A DNA stretch of 64,000 nt from Verrucomicrobiota bacterium (GTDB lineage Bacteria > Verrucomicrobiota > Verrucomicrobiia > Opitutales > Opitutaceae), in NCBI GenBank assembly GCA_016235555.1, contig JACRKC010000005.1:37092-101091 (forward strand), given 5' to 3'. The stretch's first letter is position 1. Each line of letters opens with the position of its first letter. Below are positions 26,792-34,940 of the stretch, piece by piece. A program made the position numbers and the translations under genes. Below the pieces are notes generated by a model. The model saw only the letters and a program-made list of their open reading frames with translations. It did no database searches and was not told where the DNA came from.

Positions 26792-27892
26792 ATGAACGTC
26801 GCTGGCCGTCCCACGCGCACCATCTGGCCGTCCGCCGACGGCATCGCCGTCGAAATCATCGACCAGACGCGCCTGCCGCACGCGTTCGTCACCGCGCGCC
26901 TCGCCACCCTCGACGAAGCCGCGCACGCCATCCGTGCCATGCTCGTGCGCGGCGCGCCGCTCATCGGCGCGACCGCCGCGTGGGGCCTGTGGCTCGCGCT
27001 CCGCGCCGACGCGTCCGACGCCGCCCTCGCTCGTGCTCACGCGACCCTGCTCGCCACGCGCCCGACCGCGGTGAATCTCCGCTGGGCCCTCGATCGCGTG
27101 CGCGCCCACGTCGCTCCGCTCACGCCGTCCGCCCGCGCCACCGCCGCCCGCCAGCTCGCGATGGAAATTTGCGACGAAGACGTCGCGCTTAACTGCGCCA
27201 TCGGCACCGCCGGCCTGGCCCTTTTGCGCGGCATCGCCGCGCGCAAACCCGTCGGCGCCCGCCTCAACGTCCTCACGCACTGCAACGCCGGCTGGCTCGC
27301 CACCGTCGACGTCGGCACCGCCACCGCCCCGATCTACGCCGCGCACGACGCGGGCCTGCCGATTCACGTATGGGTCGACGAGACGCGCCCGCGCAACCAG
27401 GGCGCCAGCCTCACCGCGTGGGAGCTGCTCAACCACGGCGTGCCGCATACCGTCATCGCCGACAACGCCGGCGGCCACCTCATGCAGCACGGCCAGGTCG
27501 ACCTCGTCATCGTCGGCACCGACCGCACCACGGCGACGGGCGACGTGTGCAACAAGATCGGCACCTACCTGAAGGCCCTCGCCGCGCGCGACAACGGCGT
27601 GCCCTTCTACGTCGCCGCGCCCTCGCCTTCGATCGACTGGTCCCTCCGCGACGGTGTGCGCGAAATTCCCATCGAGGAGCGCGACGTTCGCGAACTCACG
27701 CACATCACCGGACGTCTGCCTGACGGCGCGGTCGCCAGTGTAGCGCTCACCCCGGAGGGGAGCCCGGGCGGCAATCCTGCCTTCGACGTGACGCCCGCCC
27801 GCCTCGTGACTGGTTTGATCACCGAACGCGGTGTCGCCGAAGCGAGCGAAAGCGGCCTGCGCCGGTTATTTTCCGACGCGCCAGCTTCGTAG
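26792..27892 (+). CDS. mtnA: S-methyl-5-thioribose-1-phosphate isomerase
   Basis: A 366-residue enzyme of the methionine salvage pathway, converting methylthioribose-1-phosphate to methylthioribulose-1-phosphate. Family regions are [41 protein letters not shown] with the catalytic Cys, [18 protein letters not shown], and [19 protein letters not shown] with the catalytic Asp, then [11 protein letters not shown] and [21 protein letters not shown]. The ATG at 26792 gives standard length. No other mtn genes are nearby. Its TAG stop is contributed by the left arm of the palindrome at 27889-27934. Confidence 0.95.
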   Translation: MNVAGRPTRTIWPSADGIAVEIIDQTRLPHAFVTARLATLDEAAHAIRAMLVRGAPLIGATAAWGLWLALRADASDAALARAHATLLATRPTAVNLRWALDRVRAHVAPLTPSARATAARQLAMEICDEDVALNCAIGTAGLALLRGIAARKPVGARLNVLTHCNAGWLATVDVGTATAPIYAAHDAGLPIHVWVDETRPRNQGASLTAWELLNHGVPHTVIADNAGGHLMQHGQVDLVIVGTDRTTATGDVCNKIGTYLKALAARDNGVPFYVAAPSPSIDWSLRDGVREIPIEERDVRELTHITGRLPDGAVASVALTPEGSPGGNPAFDVTPARLVTGLITERGVAEASESGLRRLFSDAPAS

Positions 27893-27934
27893 CGGCCGAC
27901 GTGAGGAGGCCGGCCTCGTTACCTCGGCCGCTAC
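27889..27934. repeat. Palindrome supplying both stop codons of convergent genes
   Basis: GTAGCGGCCGACGTGAGG and its partner CTCGGCCGCTAC form a 46-bp palindrome. The TAG in the left arm ends mtnA and the reverse-strand TAG in the right arm ends the Rid-family gene. It could act as a bidirectional terminator. Confidence 0.8.
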
Positions 27935-29046
27935 GCGGAGGCGCACGCGTCGAGCTCGATCTCGAACAACAAATCGTCCCGACACACCACACTGTGGGTG
28001 TTGACCACCGGCATCGACTGCAAGTCGCGCTCGGCGAGCCAGGCGTTGAAGTGCTCCAGATACTGCGGCAGCCGGTAATAGGCGGTGGCTCGATTCACAT
28101 CGCGGTAGTCCATGCCGCGGGACTGTAGGATCGCTGCGATCACCTCCATCGTGAGATCGACCTGCTTGCGCGCATTGCCGACCCAGGCGGTCTTGCCGTC
28201 CGGATGGATGCTCGCCGTCCCCGAGACGAGCAACCGCCGCCAGCCGCCCGAATCGATCTCCATCGCCCGGGCAAACGAGCTGCCGTAGGCCGGCGCCGGA
28301 CATTGCAACGGCGACCCGACCTCGAACGATTTCGCCTTGGGCGTGGCGGGGCGCACCGCCCACGCCGCGACCGTCAGCGCCGCGCCATCGATGTTGCGCG
28401 CGCCGATGCCGGTGCTGGCCGGGATCGAGCCCGTGCGCCAGTTTACGCTCGCGTAGTGCGCCGTGCGCACGCGGTTGAAATCGCCATACCAAGCGAGGAT
28501 GTCGTCGTTGTAGAACCACGTGCGCACCACGTCCGCGAGTTCGAAGCCGGCCTGGTCCAGCGCCCACTCGAGGTTGCCGAACGTCTGCTGCACTTGCGCC
28601 GGCGCACCGAGCGTGCGCGCAGTGGGCCCGAGCCCGCCGAGCAGACAATGGCGCGCGCCCTCATCCTCGTAAACCGAGCCGACGATGCGGTTGCCCAGCC
28701 GCACGCGGGTGACCTCCCGGCCGCTCACGGCGAAAACCTGCACGCCTGCCAGCGGCGATCCGTCGCAGCTCGCGCCCTCGATCCACGTCACCGGCCACTG
28801 GGTCTCGCCGAGCGCCTGCCGCATCGCGCGCTCCACCTGGTCCCGCGCGGCCAGCGAGCCATAGAGCATCACACTGAGCAGCTCGGCATCGCGCGCCGCG
28901 AGCTGCGCTTCGAGCCGGCGGAAGGCGTCTGTCACCGTTTCGCCGTGACGCATCGTCTCGGTCACGACGAACTCGGGGGACTTGGTCATGCCCGGCGCCC
29001 GCAGGATTTCCGCGGGCATCGTTTCGGGTGCACTGCTGAAGGCCAT
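27931..29046 (-). CDS. Rid (YjgF/YER057c/UK114) family protein, chorismatase-like two-domain form
   Basis: A 371-residue protein with two YjgF-like halves. The C-terminal half shows SRGMDYRDVNRATAYYRLPQYLEHFNAWL and MPVVNTHSVVCRDDLLFEIEL, typical of Rid proteins; the first half contains LEWALDQAGFELADVVRTWFY. Single-domain RidA proteins of about 130 residues deaminate reactive enamines. A two-domain form of this size resembles FkbO/Hyg5-type chorismatases, but I cannot confirm the active-site residues. Start choice is uncertain: 29046 (GGAG nearby but too close) or 29073 (nine residues longer). It converges on mtnA and shares a palindrome with it. Confidence 0.75.
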   Translation of the reverse strand: MAFSSAPETMPAEILRAPGMTKSPEFVVTETMRHGETVTDAFRRLEAQLAARDAELLSVMLYGSLAARDQVERAMRQALGETQWPVTWIEGASCDGSPLAGVQVFAVSGREVTRVRLGNRIVGSVYEDEGARHCLLGGLGPTARTLGAPAQVQQTFGNLEWALDQAGFELADVVRTWFYNDDILAWYGDFNRVRTAHYASVNWRTGSIPASTGIGARNIDGAALTVAAWAVRPATPKAKSFEVGSPLQCPAPAYGSSFARAMEIDSGGWRRLLVSGTASIHPDGKTAWVGNARKQVDLTMEVIAAILQSRGMDYRDVNRATAYYRLPQYLEHFNAWLAERDLQSMPVVNTHSVVCRDDLLFEIELDACASA

Positions 29047-29235
29047 TACTCCATCGGGGTTTGAAGTTCGCATGGCCAGCAGACGCGGAGTCGCCCGGCG
29101 AGTTACGGGCGATGCGTGCAGCGCGCGCGCGCGGTTACGGCAGCACCGCAAGAAATGCGGGACATTAGTCGCGGTGAAATGCACCCCGGGTCCGTAGCGG
29201 GCCGCGCCGCCGCGCGTCACCCGAGGGAGAAACCC

Positions 29236-30897
29236 ATGCCGCCTCACCCCGGACACTTTTTTTCCTCCGCGTTCCGGCTGGCGCGCGCTTCGCGTTTTTT
29301 GCTCCGCGCGGCCAAAGAAATTAGCCGCGCTGGCGTGCTCGCAATTCTTGCGCAGTCCGCGGCAGGTCTCGCCGCCGAGAAGCCCGCGGGCGCCGCGCCC
29401 GCGCTCGTGTTCGAACTCGCCCCGGCGCCGCGCCCGCAGGGCCGGATCGACGAGCTCGTATTCGCGCGCCTGCAGCAGCTCGGCCTTGAGCCCGCCCACG
29501 GCTGCACCGACGCGGTGTTCGTCCGCCGCGTTTTTCTCGACGTGATCGGCACGCTGCCGACGGCGGCCGAGGCGCGGCAGTTTTTGCAGGACCAGGCGCC
29601 CGACAAGCGCGCGGCGTTGATCGACCAACTGCTCGCCCGGCCGGAGTTCGCCGACTACTGGGCGATGAAGTGGAGCGATCTCCTGCGCGTGAAAGCCGAG
29701 TTCCCCGTCAACCTCTGGCCCAACGCCGCGCAGGCCTACCACCGCTGGATCGTCGCCGCGGTCCGCGACAACAAACCCTACGACCGGTTCGCCCGCGAGC
29801 TGCTCACCTCGAACGGCAGCAATTTCCGCGTCGGCCCCGTGAACTTCTACCGCGCGCTGCCGAGCCACGAGCCCGCGGCGCTCGCGCGCGCCGTCGCCCT
29901 CACCTTCCTCGGCGAGCGGGCCGAGAAATGGCCGCAGCCCCGCCTCGATGGCATGGCCGCGTTCTTCGCGCAGATCACCTACAAGCCCACCGGCGAGTGG
30001 AAGGAGGAGATCGTGTTCTTCGACCCGGACAAAGCCCTGCCCGCCGGCGCCGCCCCGGCGCAGTTTCCTGACGGCGGCGCAGCCCGGCTCACTCCCGACC
30101 GCGATTCGCGCGAAGTCTTGGCTGACTGGCTCATCTCGCCCGCGAACCCTTGGTTCGCTCGCGTCATGGCCAACCGCGTCTGGTCCTGGCTGCTGGGCCG
30201 CGGCATCGTGCACGAACCGGACGATTTCCGCGCCGACAATCCGCCGGCCAACCCCGCGCTCCTCGATCACCTCGCCGCGGAGTTCATCCGCGCGCGCTTC
30301 GACGTGAAGCAACTCATGCGGGCGATCCTCAACTCCCAGACCTACCAGCTCGCGTCCATCGCGCGCAGCCCGCAACCGGCGGCCGAGGCCAACTTCGCCT
30401 TCTACGCGCCGCGCCGCCTCGACGCCGAGGTGCTCATCGATGCCCTCAACCAGATCACCGGCACTACCGAGAAATACTCCAGCGCGATCCCTGAGCCTTT
30501 CACGTTCGTGCCGGACGATGCGCGCTCCATCGCGCTGCCCGACGGCAGCATCACGAGTTCGTTCCTGGAAAACTTCGGCCGGCCCGCGCGCGACACGGGG
30601 CTCGAGTCCGAACGCAACAATCGCATCACCGCCGCGCAGCGCCTGCATCTGCTCAACTCCACGCACATCCAGCGCAAGCTCGAGCAGGGGCCGAAGCTCC
30701 AAGCTCTCCTGCGCAACCGCACCGCCCCGCGCGAGGTGATCGACAGCCTCTACCTCACGATCCTCTCCCGCCCGCCCACGGCGGACGAACGCCGGATCGT
30801 CAACGCCCGTGCCCTCGCCGGCCCCGACGGCCGCACCACCGCGATCGATCTCGCCTGGGCGCTCATCAACAGCGCCGAGTTTCTCCACCGCCACTAA
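29236..30897 (+). CDS. DUF1549/DUF1553 domain protein lacking the haem motif (cassette 2)
   Basis: A 553-residue exported protein. The start at 29236 is supported by GGAGA six bases upstream. A long basic n-region and a hydrophobic stretch (AGVLAILAQSAAGLAAE) act as signal. DUF1549 begins RIDELVFARLQQLGLEP and runs through VFVRRVFLDVIGTLPTAAEA and EFADYWAMKWSDLLRVK. DUF1553 has LADWLISPANPWFARVMANRVWSWLLGRGIVHEPDDFRADNPP and ends LTILSRPPTADERR and LINSAEFLHRH. Where the paralogue at 6409-8943 has CAQCHNHPFDRW, this protein reads FLGERAEKWPQPRLDGMAAF, with no Cys, so it cannot bind c-type haem there. It is the first gene of a three-gene operon. Confidence 0.88.
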   Translation: MPPHPGHFFSSAFRLARASRFLLRAAKEISRAGVLAILAQSAAGLAAEKPAGAAPALVFELAPAPRPQGRIDELVFARLQQLGLEPAHGCTDAVFVRRVFLDVIGTLPTAAEARQFLQDQAPDKRAALIDQLLARPEFADYWAMKWSDLLRVKAEFPVNLWPNAAQAYHRWIVAAVRDNKPYDRFARELLTSNGSNFRVGPVNFYRALPSHEPAALARAVALTFLGERAEKWPQPRLDGMAAFFAQITYKPTGEWKEEIVFFDPDKALPAGAAPAQFPDGGAARLTPDRDSREVLADWLISPANPWFARVMANRVWSWLLGRGIVHEPDDFRADNPPANPALLDHLAAEFIRARFDVKQLMRAILNSQTYQLASIARSPQPAAEANFAFYAPRRLDAEVLIDALNQITGTTEKYSSAIPEPFTFVPDDARSIALPDGSITSSFLENFGRPARDTGLESERNNRITAAQRLHLLNSTHIQRKLEQGPKLQALLRNRTAPREVIDSLYLTILSRPPTADERRIVNARALAGPDGRTTAIDLAWALINSAEFLHRH

Positions 30898-30928
30898 CCT
30901 CCAACCGGCCGCCCCGCCGCCGCGCCCC

Positions 30929-32344
30929 ATGAACCTGCACCACAGCGCCGATCCCCGTCTCTGGAACTTCTCCGCCGAGCTCCGCACCCTCGGCCTCGGC
31001 GGCGGTCCGATGACGCGCCGCGAGGCCATCCGCCTCGGCCTGCTCGGCACCGCCGGCCTCGCGCTCTCCGGCTCGCTCGCCTCGCGCGCCCTCGGCGCCC
31101 CGGTCGCCTCCGCTCCGGCCACCCCGCGCGCCCCGAAGGCCAGATCCGTCATCCAAATCTGGCTCTGGGGCGGCCCCTGCCACCTCGACACGTTCGATCC
31201 CAAGCCGGGCGCCGGCTACGACTACTACGGCGCCTTGAAGGACCCCATCGCGACCAACGTCGCCGGCATCCAGATCGGCGAACTGCTGCCGCTCCTCGCG
31301 AAACAGGCCGACAAATACTCGCTCATCCGCAGCATGAGCCACGGCATCAACGCCCACGAAACCGCCTCCTACACCGTGCAGACCGGGCGGCCGTCCGGCA
31401 CGCGCGACGTGTTTCCCGGCACCGGCGCCGTCGTCTCGCTCTTCAAAGGCTACGACGCCGGCTACAAGGGCCTGCTCCCGCCCTACATCGTGCTCACGGA
31501 ATTGCAGGGCCGTTTTTCCGAGGCGGGTTTTCTCGGCGGCCGCTACAAGCCCTTCGCCACCGGCGGCGACCCGGGCCAGAACCGTTTCGTCGTCGAGGGC
31601 GTGGTCGCCCAGGGCATCACCGACGAGCGCCAGCGCGCCCGCCGCGAATTCCTCCATCAACTCAACACCTTCGAGCGCGCCATGCAGAGCGGCGATCCGC
31701 GCCTCGCGGCGCTGGCCCAGTGCGAGACCGACGCCTACGAGATGATCCTCGGCGACGCCGGCAAGGTCTTCGACCTCTCGCAGGAGAAGGACGCCGTGCG
31801 CGACAACTACGGGCGCAACACCTTCGGCCAGTCGTGCCTCATGGCGCGCCGCCTCGTCGAACGCGGCGTGCCCTACATCACGATCAACTACAAGGGCTGG
31901 GACACCCACAAGCAGCACTTCCCGATCATGCGGCAGAAACTCCCGCAACTCGACCGCGGCCTCGCGGCGCTGCTGGTCGATTTGTCCGAGCGCGGCTTGC
32001 TCGACAGCACCGTCGTGTGGGCCGGCGGCGAGTTCGGCCGCACGCCGAAGGTGCTGTGGGAATCGCCGTGGAACGGCGGCCGCGGGCACTGGGGCAAGGC
32101 CTTCTCGACCTTCGTCGCCGGCGGCGGCTTCAAGGGCGGCCACGTGGTCGGCAAGACCGACGCGCACGGCGAGGAGGTCGTCGACCGGCCCGTGCACCCG
32201 AGCGAACTCATCGGCCACATCTACGAACTGCTCGGCATCGACGGCGATGCGAAGCTCCCGCACCCCGAGGGCCGCGACGTGCGTGCGTTGCCCACCCTCG
32301 CCGAAGGCGCCAAGCGCGCCGGAGCCCTGGCCGACATCACCTGA
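30929..32344 (+). CDS. DUF1501 domain protein with Tat signal (cassette 2)
   Basis: A 471-residue paralogue of the protein at 11339-12658. A twin-arginine motif (MTRREAIRLGLLGTAGLALS, about residues 28-47) predicts Tat export. Family landmarks are IQIWLWGGPCHLDTFDPK, IRSMSHGINAHETASYTVQTGR, NYKGWDTHKQHFP, DSTVVWAGGEFGRTPK and GGHVVGKTDAHGE, and it ends with PSELIGHIYELLGI. It starts 31 bp after the DUF1549/1553 gene and is followed 13 bp later by the PPC gene. The order of the three families differs from cassette 1. Confidence 0.92.
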   Translation: MNLHHSADPRLWNFSAELRTLGLGGGPMTRREAIRLGLLGTAGLALSGSLASRALGAPVASAPATPRAPKARSVIQIWLWGGPCHLDTFDPKPGAGYDYYGALKDPIATNVAGIQIGELLPLLAKQADKYSLIRSMSHGINAHETASYTVQTGRPSGTRDVFPGTGAVVSLFKGYDAGYKGLLPPYIVLTELQGRFSEAGFLGGRYKPFATGGDPGQNRFVVEGVVAQGITDERQRARREFLHQLNTFERAMQSGDPRLAALAQCETDAYEMILGDAGKVFDLSQEKDAVRDNYGRNTFGQSCLMARRLVERGVPYITINYKGWDTHKQHFPIMRQKLPQLDRGLAALLVDLSERGLLDSTVVWAGGEFGRTPKVLWESPWNGGRGHWGKAFSTFVAGGGFKGGHVVGKTDAHGEEVVDRPVHPSELIGHIYELLGIDGDAKLPHPEGRDVRALPTLAEGAKRAGALADIT

Positions 32345-32357
32345 ACCCGCACTCCCC

Positions 32358-34691
32358 ATGAGCACCGCCTCGCGACTTGTAGGAGCCTGCTTGCAGGCGA
32401 TTCCAAACTCAGCCCATCGCCTGCAAGCAGGCTCCTACCTCTTGCTCGCCGTGGCCACGTTCGCCCAGCCCGGCCAGCGGCCGGCGCCGCACCTCGCGTT
32501 TGCCTATCCGGCCGGCGGCCAGCAAGGGACGACGTTCACGGTCTCCATTGGCGGCCAGAACCTCAACGCCACCGCCGCCGCGCATTTCTCCCATCTCGGC
32601 CTCACCGCCAATATCCTCGGCTACGAGCGCCCCCTCACGCAGAAGGAGATCAACGATCTGCGGGAGGAGCAGCAGCAGTTGCAGGACAAACGCATCGCCG
32701 CCCGCGGCGACAAGGCGAAGGCACCCTTCACCGCGAAGGACGAGGCGCGCTCCGCCGAAATCCGCGCGCTACTGGCCAAACGCGGCAACCGGCAGATCAG
32801 CCCCGTGCTCGCGGAGACGGTCACGCTCGAAGTCACCATCGCCGCCGACGCCGCCCCCGGCGAACACGAGGTGCGCCTGCGCACCCCCAACGGCCTTTCG
32901 AACCCGATGGTGTTTTGCGTCGGCCAGCTCCGCGAGGTCGGCGAACCCGTCCAGATCGCCACCTCCGCGCCCCGCGATCCCCGCGCCAATCGCGAAACCG
33001 ACCCTCGCAGCAACCGGCCGAAAACCGAGCTGGCGGTCACGATCCCCACGGTCGTCAACGGCCAGATCCTCCCCGGCGAAGTCGACCACTTCCGCTTCGC
33101 CGCGCGCAAGGGCCAGCGCGTCGTCCTCGTGGCGCACGCCCGCTCCCTCATCCCCTACCTCGCCGACGCCGTGCCCGGCTGGTTCCAGGCCACGCTCGCG
33201 CTCTTCGACGCGCAGGGCCGCGAACTCGCCTACTCCGACGACTATCGCTTCAACCCCGACCCCGTCCTCTGTTACGACATCCCCGCGGACGGCGACTACG
33301 TCGTCGAAATCAAGGACGCGATCTTCCGCGGTCGCGAAGACTTCGTCTATCGCCTGAGCATCGGGGAGCTGCCCTTCGTCACCGGCATCAATCCCCTCGG
33401 CGCGGCGTGCGGCGGCCGCGAGACCTTCGAGCTCACGGGCTGGAATCTGCCCTCCGACAAACTCGCCCTCGACACCAAGGACCGGCGCCCCGGCACGTTC
33501 TTCGTTTCCGTGCGCGGCCAGACCCAGCTCTCGAATCCCGTGCGCATCGCCCTCGACGGCCACACCAACACCCGCGAGACCGAACCCAACAACCGCCCCG
33601 ACACCGCCCAGGCCCTCACCCTGCCCATCACCGTCAACGGCCGCATCGATCGCGCGGGCGACTCCGACGTTTTCCGTTTCGAGGGCAAGGCCGGCGCCGA
33701 AATCGTCGCCGAAGTGTTCGCCCGCCGGCTCGGTTCGCCGCTCGACTCCGTGCTCAAGCTCACCGACGCCGCCGGCAAGACCATCGCCAGCAACGACGAC
33801 TACGAAGACAAGGCCTTCGGCCTGCTCACCCACCACGCCGACTCGCGCCTCACCTGCAAACTGCCGGCCGACGGCACGTATTTCATCACCGTCGCCGACA
33901 CGCAGCATCAAGGCGGCGCCGATTACGCCTACCGGCTGCGCGTGAGCCCGCCCCAACCCGATTTCGAACTGCGGGTGACCCCGTCGAGCGTCAACGTCCG
34001 CTCCGGCGCCAGCACGCCGCTCACCGTCTTCGCGCTGCGCCACGACGGCTTCGCGGGCGAAATCCTCCTCGGCCTGCGCAACGTGCCGCGCGGCTTCGCT
34101 CTCTCCGGCGCCCGCATCCCGCCGGGCGAGGACAAGGTGCAGATCACGCTCACCGCGCCGTTCAACGTGAGCGACGAAGTCGTCGGCCTCTCGCTCGCCG
34201 GCACCGGCATGATCGACGGCAAGCCGGTCACGCACGTCGCGGTGCCCGCCGAGGACATGATGCAGGCCTTCGCCTACAAACACCTCGTGCCCGCCCGCGA
34301 TTTCATGGCCGATGTGACGGGCCGCGGTGCCGCGTTTCGCGTCGTTACCCGCGGCGTCGTGCGGCTCGCTCCCGGTGGCACCACGCGCATCCAGATCTCG
34401 GCGCCGACTTCGCGCGCCAACGGCGCCGTCCACTTCGAGCTGATCGATCCCCCCGCGGGCATCACCATCGCAAAATCCACCGCCGGCTCCGGCGACACGG
34501 TGAACGTCTTCATCGCCTGCGACCCCGCGAAGGTCAAAGCCGGCACGCAGGGCAACCTCCTGCTGAACGGTTTTGCCGAACGCGCCGGCCCCAACGCCGC
34601 GAAAGCCAAGGCCGCGCCGCGCCAGTCCCTCGGCGCCGTGCCCGCGATCCCGTTCGAAGTCGCCGGCGCACCCGCCAGCTCCGCGCAGTAA
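32358..34691 (+). CDS. Secreted PPC-domain repeat protein with palindrome-encoded signal region (cassette 2)
   Basis: A 777-residue protein starting at the ATG 13 bp after the DUF1501 stop. An Ig-like domain opens the mature part (FAYPAGGQQGTTFTVSIGGQNLNAT), with a charged helical insert (residues about 90-135). PPC domains follow with typical turns: RETDPRSNRPKTELAV, DHFRFAARKGQRVVLVAHARS, ETEPNNRPDTAQALTLP and SDVFRFEGKAGAEIVAEVFARRLGSPLDSVLKL. No catalytic motif is seen. Codons 8-27 are exactly a 60-bp perfect-armed palindrome (32379-32438), lying between the initiator MSTASRL and the short hydrophobic stretch LLLAVATFAQ. Signal-peptide function may depend on this insert. Confidence 0.88.
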   Translation: MSTASRLVGACLQAIPNSAHRLQAGSYLLLAVATFAQPGQRPAPHLAFAYPAGGQQGTTFTVSIGGQNLNATAAAHFSHLGLTANILGYERPLTQKEINDLREEQQQLQDKRIAARGDKAKAPFTAKDEARSAEIRALLAKRGNRQISPVLAETVTLEVTIAADAAPGEHEVRLRTPNGLSNPMVFCVGQLREVGEPVQIATSAPRDPRANRETDPRSNRPKTELAVTIPTVVNGQILPGEVDHFRFAARKGQRVVLVAHARSLIPYLADAVPGWFQATLALFDAQGRELAYSDDYRFNPDPVLCYDIPADGDYVVEIKDAIFRGREDFVYRLSIGELPFVTGINPLGAACGGRETFELTGWNLPSDKLALDTKDRRPGTFFVSVRGQTQLSNPVRIALDGHTNTRETEPNNRPDTAQALTLPITVNGRIDRAGDSDVFRFEGKAGAEIVAEVFARRLGSPLDSVLKLTDAAGKTIASNDDYEDKAFGLLTHHADSRLTCKLPADGTYFITVADTQHQGGADYAYRLRVSPPQPDFELRVTPSSVNVRSGASTPLTVFALRHDGFAGEILLGLRNVPRGFALSGARIPPGEDKVQITLTAPFNVSDEVVGLSLAGTGMIDGKPVTHVAVPAEDMMQAFAYKHLVPARDFMADVTGRGAAFRVVTRGVVRLAPGGTTRIQISAPTSRANGAVHFELIDPPAGITIAKSTAGSGDTVNVFIACDPAKVKAGTQGNLLLNGFAERAGPNAAKAKAAPRQSLGAVPAIPFEVAGAPASSAQ
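32379..32438. repeat. 60-bp palindrome inside the PPC gene signal region
   Basis: GTAGGAGCCTGCTTGCAGGC and GCCTGCAAGCAGGCTCCTAC are perfect 20-bp inverted arms (rightmost base 32438) around a 20-base centre. The unit is exactly 20 codons and begins on a codon boundary, so it adds 20 residues without shifting the frame and without reading the TAG inside GTAGG. Confidence 0.92.
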
Positions 34692-34940
34692 CCCGTCGCC
34701 GCGAATAGCGAAAAACGCGGCGCGGTAGGGACGCCTCTCCGAGGCGTCCGCATCGAAACATCCGGCGCAACGTGGTCCCAAAGCGGACGACTCGGAGAGC
34801 CGTCCCTACCTTTTCCAATCGCCCATTGCTTCTGGATTGTAGGGCCGGCCCTCGTGGCCGGGCCATGCCGACGGCAGGCAAGCCATGGCCTGCCGACCAG
34901 CGGCGGCCCTACAAAATCCAAACGCCACGGGACGTCGCTC
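34692..34940. repeat. Two palindromic modules between convergent genes
   Basis: 34724-34810 carries GGTAGGGACGCCTCTCCGAG and its partner CTCGGAGAGCCGTCCCTACC, the intergenic counterpart of the elements read inside the genes at 6270 and 8832. About 34826-34915 carries TTGCTTCTGGATTGTAGGGC and a partner GGCCCTACAAAATCCA around another hairpin (GCAGGCAAGCCATGGCCTGC). They separate the PPC gene from the haem protein gene. Confidence 0.85.

Noticed and set aside
27931..31203. A 1090-codon minus-strand ORF containing the Rid protein
   Set aside because: Only the last 371 codons have family similarity; the rest is antisense to the DUF1549/1553 gene.
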